The notes: generated from the letters alone by a model not told the origin. A stretch of 64,000 nucleotides of DNA from Labilibaculum sp. (GCF_963664555.1 NZ_OY761461.1:1302001-1366000), one strand, 5' to 3'. Counted from the first letter of the stretch, positions 33,836 through 42,407 are shown. A program made the numbers and translations.

Positions 33836-34930
33836 ATGAAAAGAGTATTAGTTGCAACCGGTGGTGGTGATTGCCCGGGGTTGAATGCTGTGATTCGCGC
33901 CGTTGTGAAACGTGCAGCACAGGAAAAAGATTGGGAAGTAGTAGGAAGTATTCAGTCTTTCGATGGAATATTGAAAGAACCAACTGAGATAAAAATATTA
34001 GATGATGCTGCCGTAAAAGGAATCCACTACCAAGGTGGTACAATAATTGGAACTACCACAAAGGGGGGTCCATTTGCTTGGCCTGTAAAAAATAAAGATG
34101 GTTCTTGGGGGTCTGCCGATCGTTCAGACGAAATGATTCGTAAACTGCAATATTTAGGAATAGATGCAGTAATAAGTATTGGTGGTGATGGTTCTCAAAA
34201 AATTTCACAAGCTCTTTACGAAAAAGGATTGAACATTATTGGGGTTCCTAAAACCATCGATAACGACCTTTCGGCAACCGATTTTACTTTCGGTTACCAA
34301 ACCGCAGTGCAGATTTGTACGGAAGCTGTTGATAAGTTAAAAACTACTGCTGCATCTCATAACCGTGTTTTTATTTTGGAAGCTATGGGTCGTGATGCGG
34401 GATGGATTGCTTTAAGTGCTGCTATTGCCGGTGGAGCAGAAGCTTGTTTAATTCCTGAGCTTCCTTACGATATCAAAAAAGTAAAGGAAAAATTAGATAC
34501 TCGTTTCTTAAAGGGAAAAGGTTTTGGTATTATCGTTGTTGCTGAAGGAGCTATGCCTAAAGGCGGTTCTGCTTTGGCTGCTGAAAGTACTGAAATTGGA
34601 AACCCAAATTTGAAACTAAGTGGTGCTGCTGATCGTTTGTTGGTTGAATTGAAAGCTGCTGGCATTGAAGCGGATATTCGTACTACCGTATTGGGTCACT
34701 TGCAGCGTGGTGGTATTCCTTTGGCTTACGATCGTGTTTTGGCAACTCAATTTGGTGTTAAGGCATTCGAGATGGTGTTAGAGGGAAAATTTGGACAAAT
34801 GGTGGCATATCGTCATCCTGAGGTTGTTGGAGTTCCTCTTCCAGAAGCTATTGGAAAACAAAACCTTGTTGATCCAAAATCAAATTTGATTAAAACAGCA
34901 AAAGGTGTTGGTATCTGTTTTGGAGACTAA
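33836..34930 (+). CDS. pfkA: 6-phosphofructokinase, mixed-signature group
   Basis: It phosphorylates fructose 6-phosphate in glycolysis; 364 residues. The catalytic loop PKTIDND (138-144) carries the base D142. The phosphodonor-selecting sites read G119 (GGDGS, position 104 in E. coli numbering), as in ATP enzymes, and K139 (position 124), as in pyrophosphate enzymes. This G/K pair occurs in a known intermediate group, mostly ATP-dependent. I therefore favour ATP, without certainty. The frame extends 24 nt upstream to a non-ATG start; MKRVLVATGGGDCPG is the better beginning. A terminator follows. Confidence 0.92.
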   Translation: MKRVLVATGGGDCPGLNAVIRAVVKRAAQEKDWEVVGSIQSFDGILKEPTEIKILDDAAVKGIHYQGGTIIGTTTKGGPFAWPVKNKDGSWGSADRSDEMIRKLQYLGIDAVISIGGDGSQKISQALYEKGLNIIGVPKTIDNDLSATDFTFGYQTAVQICTEAVDKLKTTAASHNRVFILEAMGRDAGWIALSAAIAGGAEACLIPELPYDIKKVKEKLDTRFLKGKGFGIIVVAEGAMPKGGSALAAESTEIGNPNLKLSGAADRLLVELKAAGIEADIRTTVLGHLQRGGIPLAYDRVLATQFGVKAFEMVLEGKFGQMVAYRHPEVVGVPLPEAIGKQNLVDPKSNLIKTAKGVGICFGD

Positions 34931-34950
34931 TTCTGACAGTAAGATATTTA

Positions 34951-34982
34951 GCCGGAGTCCTTTGTGGATTCCGGTTTTTTTA
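34951..34982 (+). terminator. Terminator of pfkA
   Basis: A 9-bp stem CCGGAGTCC / GGATTCCGG (one G-U pair) with loop TTTGT, then a T-run. Confidence 0.85.
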
Positions 34983-35003
34983 TGCTTTAAGAGTTTTAAT
35001 TAC

Positions 35004-35426
35004 TCAGAAAAACCGATGTTTCCACTTTGGTTTTGGAATCATACATTGGTTTTTTTTACCAAACCAATTGTATCGGTTTCTTGAAATTAGATTGTATACC
35101 CAATCGGTAATTATTCTTGGTACGAACTTAAAGAAGTACAATGCTCTCCAAGGATAAATTAAGTGTTTCGTTAGTTCTAAAACGGCGGAGCTTTTTGTGT
35201 AAATTTGCTTGTTTTCGATGAAGATTATGGTGCTAAGTTCTTCATTGGTAAGTTTGTATTGAACCAGTAAATCTCTGGCAAAGTCAGACTGAAGTGATGC
35301 AAAATGAAGATTTTCTTTTCTGTTACAGGCAAGTAAAAATCGAACGGAAGTAGTACATAAATTGCAAACCCCATCGAAAAGTACGATAGGGTCTGAATAA
35401 TTTTGATCTGATTTGATATGTTGCAT
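35004..35426 (-). CDS. DCC family thiol-disulfide oxidoreductase (DUF393)
   Basis: A 140-residue protein of the DCC1-like family with a thioredoxin-like fold and the motif VLFDGVCNLCTTSVRFLL (CxxC at C21 and C24). The end (YRLI-type region VYNLISRNRYNWFGKK) is also typical. Redox activity is inferred from the family name and motif. It is the last gene in the arsR-like operon, 43 bp after the permease gene, and adds a further thiol protein to that set. Confidence 0.85.
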   Translation of the reverse strand: MQHIKSDQNYSDPIVLFDGVCNLCTTSVRFLLACNRKENLHFASLQSDFARDLLVQYKLTNEELSTIIFIENKQIYTKSSAVLELTKHLIYPWRALYFFKFVPRIITDWVYNLISRNRYNWFGKKNQCMIPKPKWKHRFF

Positions 35427-35469
35427 ATAACTATTCCTAAAACAGTTTGCAAGACAAATTGTTCATCCC

Positions 35470-36507
35470 TTAATAGATAAAATTAAAAATAAATCCGACA
35501 CAAAGAATTCCTGCAGCAACTATTCCTACAAATGCCAATATCAAAGGCATTTTTAATACCTTTTTAAGGATAATAATTTCGGGTAAGGACAAACCAATTA
35601 CCGACATCATAAAGGCGAGTGCGGTTCCCAGCGAAGCTCCTTTTTCGATTAAAACGCTCACAATAGGAATGATACCTGCCGCATTTGAATACATAGGAAT
35701 GCCGATAAGAATGGACAAAGGGACTGAGTACCATGCTGATTTTCCCATTAGTGCAGCCATGTAATCTTCAGGAACGTAACCATGCGCCGCCGCGCCAATT
35801 GCAACACCAATAACTATGTAGAGCCAAATTTTACCGACAATTTCTTTAACTGTATCCAAACCAACCTTAATACGATGCGAAAAGTTCATTTTGGTTTCAT
35901 CTGTACTTGTTTGTCCTGTTTTTACTTCAAAAACCCAGGCTTGTATATATTTTTCAAGCTTTAAAACTCCTATTAGATAGCCGGCAAAAACCGCGATCAA
36001 TAAACCTGTTAGTGTGTAGATAATTGCAGTTTTCCATCCAAATAAACCAACCAGCATAATAAGTGCGATTTCATTTACCATCGGAGCTGCAATCAGGAAA
36101 CTAAAAGTAACACCTAAAGGTACGCCTGCCTCCACAAATCCTAAAAATAAAGGAATTGCAGAACAAGAGCAGAAAGGAGTCAGGACACCAAGCAATGCTG
36201 CCAGAATATTTCCCATGAAAGTGGATTTTCCAGCCAAAGCGTTTCTGGTTTTTTCAGGTGAGAAATAGCTGCGGATAATACCTACACCAAAAATGATTAG
36301 TACCAATAACAGCAGAACCTTAGGAACTTCGAAAATAAAGAAGCGCAAGGTTTCTGAAAGGTGCGTGCCTTTTTGCATCTGAAAAACGGTATCGATTAAA
36401 AAATCGGATATATTTTGCAGATTGGCATACAATAAATACCATACGGGAAGTAAAAGAAAAGCCAGAAGAAGTTGCTTTCTATTTGTGATTTGTATTGATT
36501 TAATCAT
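35470..36507 (-). CDS. DUF318/ArsP-like permease
   Basis: A 345-residue inner-membrane protein with about eight helices in two halves joined by a hydrophilic loop (about 185-215). The signature TPFCSCSAIPLFLGF (C113, C115) starts the first half, and IGIPMYSNAAGIIPI is the matching motif in the second. ArsP members export organoarsenicals; others in the family have no proven substrate. It is the fifth gene of the arsR-like operon, 15 bp behind the ArsG-like permease gene. Confidence 0.85.
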   Translation of the reverse strand: MIKSIQITNRKQLLLAFLLLPVWYLLYANLQNISDFLIDTVFQMQKGTHLSETLRFFIFEVPKVLLLLVLIIFGVGIIRSYFSPEKTRNALAGKSTFMGNILAALLGVLTPFCSCSAIPLFLGFVEAGVPLGVTFSFLIAAPMVNEIALIMLVGLFGWKTAIIYTLTGLLIAVFAGYLIGVLKLEKYIQAWVFEVKTGQTSTDETKMNFSHRIKVGLDTVKEIVGKIWLYIVIGVAIGAAAHGYVPEDYMAALMGKSAWYSVPLSILIGIPMYSNAAGIIPIVSVLIEKGASLGTALAFMMSVIGLSLPEIIILKKVLKMPLILAFVGIVAAGILCVGFIFNFIY

Positions 36508-36522
36508 AGTGATTGATAGCCT

Positions 36523-37227
36523 TTAAGCAATAAAAAAGATATAGGTGAAATAAAGACCGGATAGAATGAAAATGACAGCAGCCACTTTTCTAAACCAATA
36601 CTCGAAACTTTTAACCTTGTTGTAAAAACTGCCTACACCCGATAGTGTGAAAGCAAGCAGATAAGCAATTATTATAACCGGAAGACCGGTTGCAATGGCA
36701 TAAACTATTGGGAGAAACAATCCATCGGGTTGAGAAATGCTTAAAGGAATTAACATTCCGAAGTACAAAATGCCGCTATAAGGGCAGAACGCCAGTGCAA
36801 AAACAATACCTAAGAGCAATGCTCCCCAGTAGCTTCCTTTAATTTTTTCACCGTTAATTTTATTCGTTAGTTTTCCAACTCCTAGAAAATTGATCGAAAT
36901 TATATCGAGCATAAATATTCCAACAAAAATTAAAATCGGTCCCAATAACCGCTCACCATAGGTATTGAAAAATGAGGATATGTCAAATTTACTGGCTCCA
37001 AAATACAAAATGATACCCAAAACGGTGTAGCTAACTGCTCTGCCGAGTGTGTAAATCAGTCCACTTATAAAAATCTTTTTTCTGTTCCCTAAATCCTTAC
37101 TAATGTATGCTGTTGCAGTAATATTTGTGGCCAAAGGACATGGACTAATTGCAGTCATAAGGCCAAGTAGGAATGCTGAAAGAACAGGTAAGTTGCTTTG
37201 GGATAAAAGTTGATCTAAATATTCCAT
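36523..37227 (-). CDS. CcdA/DsbD-like permease, ArsG family
   Basis: A 234-residue protein with six membrane helices in the LysE/DsbD fold. Two membrane cysteines lie in SPCPLATN (C30) and FCPYSG (C148), placed like the redox pair of CcdA/DsbD. Databases tend to call this group aromatic aminobenzylarsenical efflux permease ArsG; that substrate is not demonstrated here. The cysteine pair fits transfer of electrons from cytoplasmic thioredoxin to a periplasmic thiol protein, such as the ArsF-like lipoprotein encoded next to it. Confidence 0.82.
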   Translation of the reverse strand: MEYLDQLLSQSNLPVLSAFLLGLMTAISPCPLATNITATAYISKDLGNRKKIFISGLIYTLGRAVSYTVLGIILYFGASKFDISSFFNTYGERLLGPILIFVGIFMLDIISINFLGVGKLTNKINGEKIKGSYWGALLLGIVFALAFCPYSGILYFGMLIPLSISQPDGLFLPIVYAIATGLPVIIIAYLLAFTLSGVGSFYNKVKSFEYWFRKVAAVIFILSGLYFTYIFFIA

Positions 37228-37336
37228 TTTGCAATTGTTTCTGAAAATAAAAACGGCAATATATCTTAATCACATCACAATTTATATTGCCGTGTGTCAT
37301 CAATATTTCTTCAATCAAGTCAATATTGAATAGAAA

Positions 37337-37804
37337 TTACATATCGGCTTTTAAGGTAGATTCCAGTTTTTCAACGTAAGCTTTGGTGTCGTTAATAGCA
37401 GTGCGGAATGCAAAAGTTGTTAAATCTTCAATTTCACCTGATTTGCTGTGCTTAATGAAAAGGGAAGAGCCCGATGCCTGAAATTCTTTAGCCAAAGCTT
37501 CATTTCCTTCTTCATCCAGATTAATATCGAAGAATTTTACATTCATTTTTTCTGCAATCTCCTTTGCTTTTTCGCCTACAGCTTTGCAGGTTTTGCATTT
37601 TCTGTCGCCATGAAAATAATAGATGCCTGCGTTTTCAACGTTTTGCGTGGTTAATTTACTTTCTGCAGATTTTTCACATTTACTGCAATCATTAGTGCAG
37701 GCAACTTTGGTTTCTGCTTTTGCAGTTTCTTTTTTTGTATTCGATTGACAAGACGCAAAGCTAATACCAATTGCCAATAGACTGTAAAGTGCTAGATTTT
37801 TCAT
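37337..37804 (-). CDS. ArsF-like thioredoxin-fold lipoprotein
   Basis: A 155-residue predicted lipoprotein (lipobox FASCQ, acylated Cys19). After a short cysteine cluster (C36, C40, C43) comes a thioredoxin-like domain with CKTC (C70 to C73) in place of CGPC. The name in databases, nitrophenyl compound nitroreductase subunit ArsF, is inherited and may mislead. Position between a small thioredoxin and a DsbD-like permease suggests a periplasmic redox partner. It starts 11 bp from the stop of the thioredoxin gene. Confidence 0.8.
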   Translation of the reverse strand: MKNLALYSLLAIGISFASCQSNTKKETAKAETKVACTNDCSKCEKSAESKLTTQNVENAGIYYFHGDRKCKTCKAVGEKAKEIAEKMNVKFFDINLDEEGNEALAKEFQASGSSLFIKHSKSGEIEDLTTFAFRTAINDTKAYVEKLESTLKADM

Positions 37805-37815
37805 TTGAGAAATGT

Positions 37816-38052
37816 TTATGCGTTTTGAATAAACTCTTTGATTTCAGATACTGAAGGCACTTTTCCGCTCACCACTACTTTTTCGTTAATAACAAGGGCA
37901 GGAGTCGACATCACACCATAAGATAGAATCTTTACCATATCATCCACTTTCGTGATGTTGGCTTCAATTGCTAATTCTTCTACTGCTTTTTTTGCTGCTT
38001 CGGCTAATGTACCGCATTTTTTGCAGCCCGGACCTAATACTTTAATTTCCAT
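37816..38052 (-). CDS. Small thioredoxin-like protein (GCKKC type)
   Basis: A 78-residue cytoplasmic redox protein of the small thioredoxin/glutaredoxin-like group. The active site is GPGCKKC (C10, C13) right after the first strand, and the cis-proline region is YGVMSTPALVINEK. It is probably the electron donor for the DsbD-like permease in the operon. It follows the arsR-like gene by 93 bp, a gap that holds a heptamer array. Confidence 0.88.
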   Translation of the reverse strand: MEIKVLGPGCKKCGTLAEAAKKAVEELAIEANITKVDDMVKILSYGVMSTPALVINEKVVVSGKVPSVSEIKEFIQNA

Positions 38053-38113
38053 AATAATGTTTTGTTTGTGTTCATAGTAATTTGCTTTGAAGAGAGTGTG
38101 AGAGGAGATTGAG

Positions 38114-38148
38114 TCTGAAATCTCATATCTGGTATCTCACATCTACTA
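38114..38148. repeat. Heptamer array between the arsR-like and thioredoxin genes
   Basis: Five in-phase units TCTGAAA, TCTCATA, TCTGGTA, TCTCACA, TCTACTA run up to and include the stop codon of the arsR-like gene (which lies on the other strand). Confidence 0.6.
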
Positions 38149-38442
38149 CTTGAAAAATTCTTTAAATAATTTTTGGGCCATTGCCCAATTCTCTTTGTTT
38201 AGGCAGTATTTAATTTTAGGAGGGGTAATTTCGCCCTGAATTAAACCTGCATTTTTTAGTTCTTTTAAATGCTGAGAAAGGGTTGATCTGGCAATGGGAA
38301 CTTCCTCTGCCAAATCGCCGCTGTAGCAGCAGGTTTGTTTCGAAAGTAAATCGCAAATATAAATGCGCACAGGATGCGACAAGGCTTTGGCAAATCGGGC
38401 CAATTGTTTTTCATCGGTGGAATAGAACTCTTTTACTTCCAT
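38146..38442 (-). CDS. ArsR/SmtB family winged-helix regulator
   Basis: A 98-residue repressor-type protein that controls the operon it heads. The fold is clear: FAKALSHPVRIYICDLL, the recognition helix ARSTLSQHLKELKNAGLI and the wing GEITPPKIKYCLN. Cysteines C30, C38 and C39 (YICDLLSKQTCCYSG) resemble the thiol sensor sites of arsenite or other soft-metal sensors. A palindrome over its promoter is the expected operator. What it senses is not known. Confidence 0.88.
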   Translation of the reverse strand: MEVKEFYSTDEKQLARFAKALSHPVRIYICDLLSKQTCCYSGDLAEEVPIARSTLSQHLKELKNAGLIQGEITPPKIKYCLNKENWAMAQKLFKEFFK

Positions 38443-38444
38443 AT

Positions 38445-38501
38445 GTTTCGTATTTCGTAAAACTACGAAACGAAGGTAAAGGGAAATTTTAAAAGAGCAA
38501 A
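38445..38501 (-). promoter_or_regulatory. Promoter and palindromic operator of the arsR-like operon
   Basis: On the leftward strand: TTTG (38498-38501), a 19-nt spacer and TACCTTCG (38471-38478), one mismatch from consensus. Directly downstream, over the transcription start, lies an inverted repeat: TTTCGTA (38453-38459), four bases, TACGAAA (38464-38470). A direct copy of TTTCGTA at 38446-38452 gives a second, wider pairing (GTTTCGTA / TACGAAAC). The place and symmetry fit autorepression by the ArsR-like protein. Confidence 0.7.
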
Positions 38502-38808
38502 ATTTTGATGGGAAAAATTAATGTTTATCTGTTGTTTTTTTTTGTCACAGTACTATAATATGTAGAAAATGATTAGCATACAGTAAAACTCCAGTGGGGC
38601 GAAATATTTTATTTTGTCAGGAATTTCAACAATGCAAGCCGACTGCAGGTTGGGTCTCATTTAATAATACATTTTAGAAATGATGAAAACTCAGTGGTGC
38701 GAGCCCAACTATATTGGAATTGTGGTAGTTTGGAGGATGGATTTTAATTTTGGCAAATAATTTATGTTTGCCTGTTTTTAAATTCGAATAATTTCCAAAC
38801 AAGCCTCT

Positions 38809-38990
38809 GTTTTGTCGGTATAATCCTGAGGTTTTCCGTCGTAAGTCTATCGTGTTCCGCCACAACTTTGAAGCGTTCCGGCGTAATTCTAAGGTTTTCC
38901 GGCATAACTTTGAAGTGTTTCGGCGTAACTTTAAGGTTTTCCGGCACAAGTCTATAGTGTTCCGCCACAAGTTTATTGTTCGGCGCCGCA
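38809..38990. repeat. 21-bp minisatellite
   Basis: Seven 21-bp units lie end to end from 38829 to 38975 (a unit reads AGGTTTTCCGGCATAACTTTG), with weaker partial units at each side. The copies differ at several positions but never in length. As 21 is a multiple of three, two leftward frames stay open through the array and give heptapeptide repeats; I do not regard these as genes. The rest of this 700-bp gap (38443-39141) holds the arsR promoter at one side and a terminator at the other, and nothing else that I can identify. Confidence 0.8.
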
Positions 38991-39084
38991 GGAAAACTTT
39001 AAAAATATTCAGGAAATAGATAAACGTGTTCTACCAGTTAAATGTTGTAGTTCCATTAAGAGTTACCAGTAAATTTCGCACGAT

Positions 39085-39119
39085 AAAAAAACCGGTTTCC
39101 TATTTAAGAAGACCGGCTT
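39085..39119 (-). terminator. Terminator of the DUF4395 gene
   Basis: The stem CCGGTTTC / GAA(G)ACCGG with one bulged base is followed on the leftward strand by a run of seven T. Confidence 0.7.
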
Positions 39120-39141
39120 TCTATCGTCGTTTAATTTGTAT

Positions 39142-39687
39142 TTATTCTGCAGTTTGCACTTCGCAGGAATTGCCCATGCAGTTCGGTTTTACATCCGGTT
39201 GTTTCATCAATTTTAGTTTAACGGCCAGAAAATAAAGCTGACAGCCAACACAAATACCAAATGCGGTTTCAACAAACATTAAAAGCATGCAGAGCAGGCA
39301 AAGCATGCAAACCGATTCAAAAATTGTTGGGTCGCTTTGCAAAGGAATTGATAAAAAGAATACGACCGATGAAATGGCCAATCCTAAACTCCATGCAAAT
39401 CTTTTTTGCACGGCACCAATGTATATTGGTTCTTGTTTGATCACGATTAATCGGGCTATAGCATTTGATGGAGCGTATTTTGGATTAATAAACACGCTTA
39501 TCAGGAAGCTTAGCATCATAAATCCAGAAACGTAAGGAATTGGCGTATAATTTTGAAAAAATACTCCGGCAACAACAGCAACTAATCCCATTATGAATAG
39601 GATACCTGCACTTGCCCGAACTTCTCTCTCGTTTAAAACTTTGTAATCGATTCCCTCTATATATTCTCCAAAACTCACTATTGACAT
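39142..39687 (-). CDS. DUF4395 membrane protein
   Basis: A 181-residue inner-membrane protein with four helices. It starts with VLNEREVRASAGILFIMGL, has the middle segment IGAVQKRFAWSLGL and ends with FGICVGCQLYFLAVKL (CVGC), which is the usual DUF4395 pattern. The family is often encoded beside thioredoxin-like or rhodanese genes; here it lies 700 bp from the arsR-like redox operon, divided from it by the minisatellite. Function is unknown. A cysteine-rich tail (NCMGNSCEV) is an additional feature. Confidence 0.82.
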   Translation of the reverse strand: MSIVSFGEYIEGIDYKVLNEREVRASAGILFIMGLVAVVAGVFFQNYTPIPYVSGFMMLSFLISVFINPKYAPSNAIARLIVIKQEPIYIGAVQKRFAWSLGLAISSVVFFLSIPLQSDPTIFESVCMLCLLCMLLMFVETAFGICVGCQLYFLAVKLKLMKQPDVKPNCMGNSCEVQTAE

Positions 39688-39901
39688 CTTCCTGTATTTT
39701 ATGAATAATCGAATTGCAAAATAATAAAAATACCCACAGGTATTAAATGTAAATAGTTAAGCAAATGTTAAAGTGGGTTTGATACTCCTATTTTCCAATG
39801 GAGGGAACTTTTTGAGATGAGCCATGTTTGGTTCTTGTGAGTCCTATGAGGATATTTATATTGTAATGTTTTTATTTTAGGATTGGCCGTGGAGTTGGGG
39901 A

Positions 39902-39935
39902 CAAAAAAAAACCGGTTCCCCAGAAGGAAACCGGC
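39902..39935 (-). terminator. Terminator of pheT
   Basis: The stem CCGGTTCC / GGAAACCGG (one bulge) is followed on the leftward strand by a run of about nine T. Confidence 0.75.
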
Positions 39936-39956
39936 TCTATAAATATGGGTGTCAGC

Positions 39957-42407
39957 TTATCTGATTTGAGCTCCCAATTGTTTTTCGTAGCTCTTAATCA
40001 GTTTCTGCATAATTTTATCAATTTGCTTGTCTTCCAATGTTTTTTCAGTGTCCTGAAGAATGAAACTCACTGCGTATGATTTTTTGTCAGCACCTAGTTT
40101 TTCGCCTTCATAAATATCAAACAGAGATACAGATTTCAGCATGCTCTTTTCACAATTGAAAGCGATAGTCTTAATTTCAGCAAAGCTGGTTGCCTTGTCG
40201 ATAAGTAAAGCCAAATCGCGTTTAACGGCAGGATACTTAGGAATCTCGGTGTAAGCAACTTTGTTTTTAGAAGCTTCTCCAATTAAAGTTTCCCAATCGA
40301 AATCAGCATAGTAAACAGGAACATCAATGTCCATTGCTTTTAGAATCTTGCCACTTACCATTCCAACTTCTACCAATACCTTTTTCTTAACACCGTAGCT
40401 TAAGCCTTCGGTAAACTGGTCGTTTTCGGTTTCGGTAATTCTTAATTTTTCGATCTGGAATCCCAAACGTTTCAGCACATTTTCAGTGAAAGCTTTCATA
40501 TGGAAGAAGTTGGTAGGTTCTTCTTTCAGATTCCAGTTTGCCGCTGTTTTATTTCCGCACATAAAAACACTTAGGTGTTCTTTTTCGAAATAATTGTCAA
40601 CCGGATTTTCGTTTTCTTCATTCTTAAAGTGCTGGTACGATTTACCAAACTCATAGAATTTTAAATCTGAATTTCGGCGGTTGATATTGTAAGCGACACA
40701 TTCCAGGCCACCAAACAGGAGGCTCTGGCGCATGGCATTTAAATCGGAACTAAGCGGGTTGAAAATACGAACGGTATTTTCAATCTTCAGGCTTTCCAAT
40801 CCTTCATAGTAAGAAGCTTTGGTTAGCGAATTGTTCATGATCTCGTTGAAACCAGCATACGACAACAGATCAGCAATGGTATTTCTTAACTTGTGCTCAT
40901 CTGGTTTTGGAGCGTAGCTTAATGATGCATTTACTTTACCGGGAACTTCAACATTGTTGAAACCATAAATGCGCAGTACTTCTTCTACAATATCAGCTTC
41001 ACGTTTTACATCTACTCTGTATGGAGGCACCAAAAGGTTTAATGCATCACCATCTTCTTTTTCGATACCAATTTCAAGAGCAGTTAAAATATTTTTGATA
41101 GTTTCCTTTCCAATTTTTTTGCCGATTAAACGCTCGATACGATCAACGCTTACCTCAACTTTAAAATCGGCAACCGGGTTTGGATAAATATCAATCACTT
41201 CAGATGAAATGCTGCCGCCTGCAATCTCTTTAATTAAAAGAGCTGCACGTTTCATAGCATAAATGGTATTGTTGGGATCGGTTCCCCGTTCAAAACGGAA
41301 AGAAGCATCGGTATTTAAGCCATGACGACGAGCCGTTTTACGAACAGATACTGAATCGAAATAAGCACTTTCAAGAAATACAGAAGTCGTTGCTGCACTA
41401 ACACCTGATTTTAATCCTCCGAATACACCCGCGATACACATTGGCTCTTCAGCGTTGCAAATCATTAAGTCGTTTTCGTTCAATTCTCTTTTTGTTTCGT
41501 CAAGAGTAGTGAATTGAGTGCCGCCAGCTAAGGTTTTTACGATTACTTTATTTCCTGCTATCTTCGAGTAATCGAAAGCATGCAATGGCTGACCTGTTTC
41601 AAACAATACGAAATTGGTGATGTCCACCACGTTATTGATTGGTTTTAAGCCAATTGCTTTCAAGCGGTTCTGCAGCCATTCCGGCGATTCAGCTATGGTG
41701 ATACCACTCACACAAACACCAGAGTAACGGTGACAGGCTTTTTGGTTTTCAACAACAACCTCAATTGGAGTATTGTTGTTTTCAACAGTAAAAGCTTCAA
41801 CCGAAGGCATTTTATATTCGATTTCTTTTTGTTGTTTTAAATAAGCGGCCAAATCTCTGGCTACACCAATGTGCGATGCACCATCAATACGGTTAGGAGT
41901 CAGGTCAATTTCAATGGCAATATCGTCTTCCACATTGAAATAGGTTGCAGCAGCAGTTCCAACTACAGCTTCGGCAGGAAGAACCATAATTCCTTCGTGA
42001 CCAGTACCAACACCAATTTCGTCTTCGGCACAAATCATACCCAAGGAAACTTCGCCCCTGATCTTCGATTTTTTAATGGTAAAGCTTTCGTCTCCATCAT
42101 ACAAAACAGTTCCAACGGTAGCTACTACTACTTTTTGTCCTGCGGCTACATTAGCAGCACCACAAACAATTGGTAATAATTCTTCGCCATTCACATCAAC
42201 ACTTGTTATGCTCAAATGATCCGAATTTGGATGGGGAATACAGGTTTTCACTTCACCAATAACCAAACCTTCCAAACCACCTTTAATGGATTGAATTTTT
42301 TCGATTCCACCAACTTCCAAACCAATTTGAGTTAGAATGTCATCCATTTCAGCAGGCGTAAGATCAATATCAATGTAATCTTTAAGCCATTTGTACGATA
42401 CCTTCAT
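39957..42407 (-). CDS. pheT: Phenylalanine-tRNA ligase beta subunit
   Basis: The 816-residue beta subunit of the heterotetrameric enzyme that charges tRNA-Phe. In order are the N-terminal OB-fold tRNA-binding domain (about 40-150; HPNSDHLSITSVDVNG), the B3/B4 editing domain (about 210-390; NNVVDITNFVLFETGQPLHAFD), the B5 domain (about 405-475), the catalytic-like core (about 480-700) and the C-terminal anticodon-binding FDX-ACB domain (TEIPKYPAVKRDLALLID). pheS is not adjacent, as is common in this phylum. Confidence 0.96.
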   Translation of the reverse strand: MKVSYKWLKDYIDIDLTPAEMDDILTQIGLEVGGIEKIQSIKGGLEGLVIGEVKTCIPHPNSDHLSITSVDVNGEELLPIVCGAANVAAGQKVVVATVGTVLYDGDESFTIKKSKIRGEVSLGMICAEDEIGVGTGHEGIMVLPAEAVVGTAAATYFNVEDDIAIEIDLTPNRIDGASHIGVARDLAAYLKQQKEIEYKMPSVEAFTVENNNTPIEVVVENQKACHRYSGVCVSGITIAESPEWLQNRLKAIGLKPINNVVDITNFVLFETGQPLHAFDYSKIAGNKVIVKTLAGGTQFTTLDETKRELNENDLMICNAEEPMCIAGVFGGLKSGVSAATTSVFLESAYFDSVSVRKTARRHGLNTDASFRFERGTDPNNTIYAMKRAALLIKEIAGGSISSEVIDIYPNPVADFKVEVSVDRIERLIGKKIGKETIKNILTALEIGIEKEDGDALNLLVPPYRVDVKREADIVEEVLRIYGFNNVEVPGKVNASLSYAPKPDEHKLRNTIADLLSYAGFNEIMNNSLTKASYYEGLESLKIENTVRIFNPLSSDLNAMRQSLLFGGLECVAYNINRRNSDLKFYEFGKSYQHFKNEENENPVDNYFEKEHLSVFMCGNKTAANWNLKEEPTNFFHMKAFTENVLKRLGFQIEKLRITETENDQFTEGLSYGVKKKVLVEVGMVSGKILKAMDIDVPVYYADFDWETLIGEASKNKVAYTEIPKYPAVKRDLALLIDKATSFAEIKTIAFNCEKSMLKSVSLFDIYEGEKLGADKKSYAVSFILQDTEKTLEDKQIDKIMQKLIKSYEKQLGAQIR

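Noticed and set aside
35470..37227. Canonical arsenic resistance operon
   Set aside because: No arsC, arsB/acr3 or arsM gene is present; only ArsR-like and ArsP/ArsG/ArsF-named proteins, so a plain arsenic call is not supported.
38674..38970. Two overlapping leftward frames with heptapeptide repeats (LRRNTSK-like)
   Set aside because: Both stay open only because the 21-bp unit is a multiple of three; there is no promoter, signal or non-repeat domain to support a gene.
38829..38975. Possible CRISPR array
   Set aside because: Units are directly adjacent with no spacers and diverge from each other; no cas genes occur in the window.
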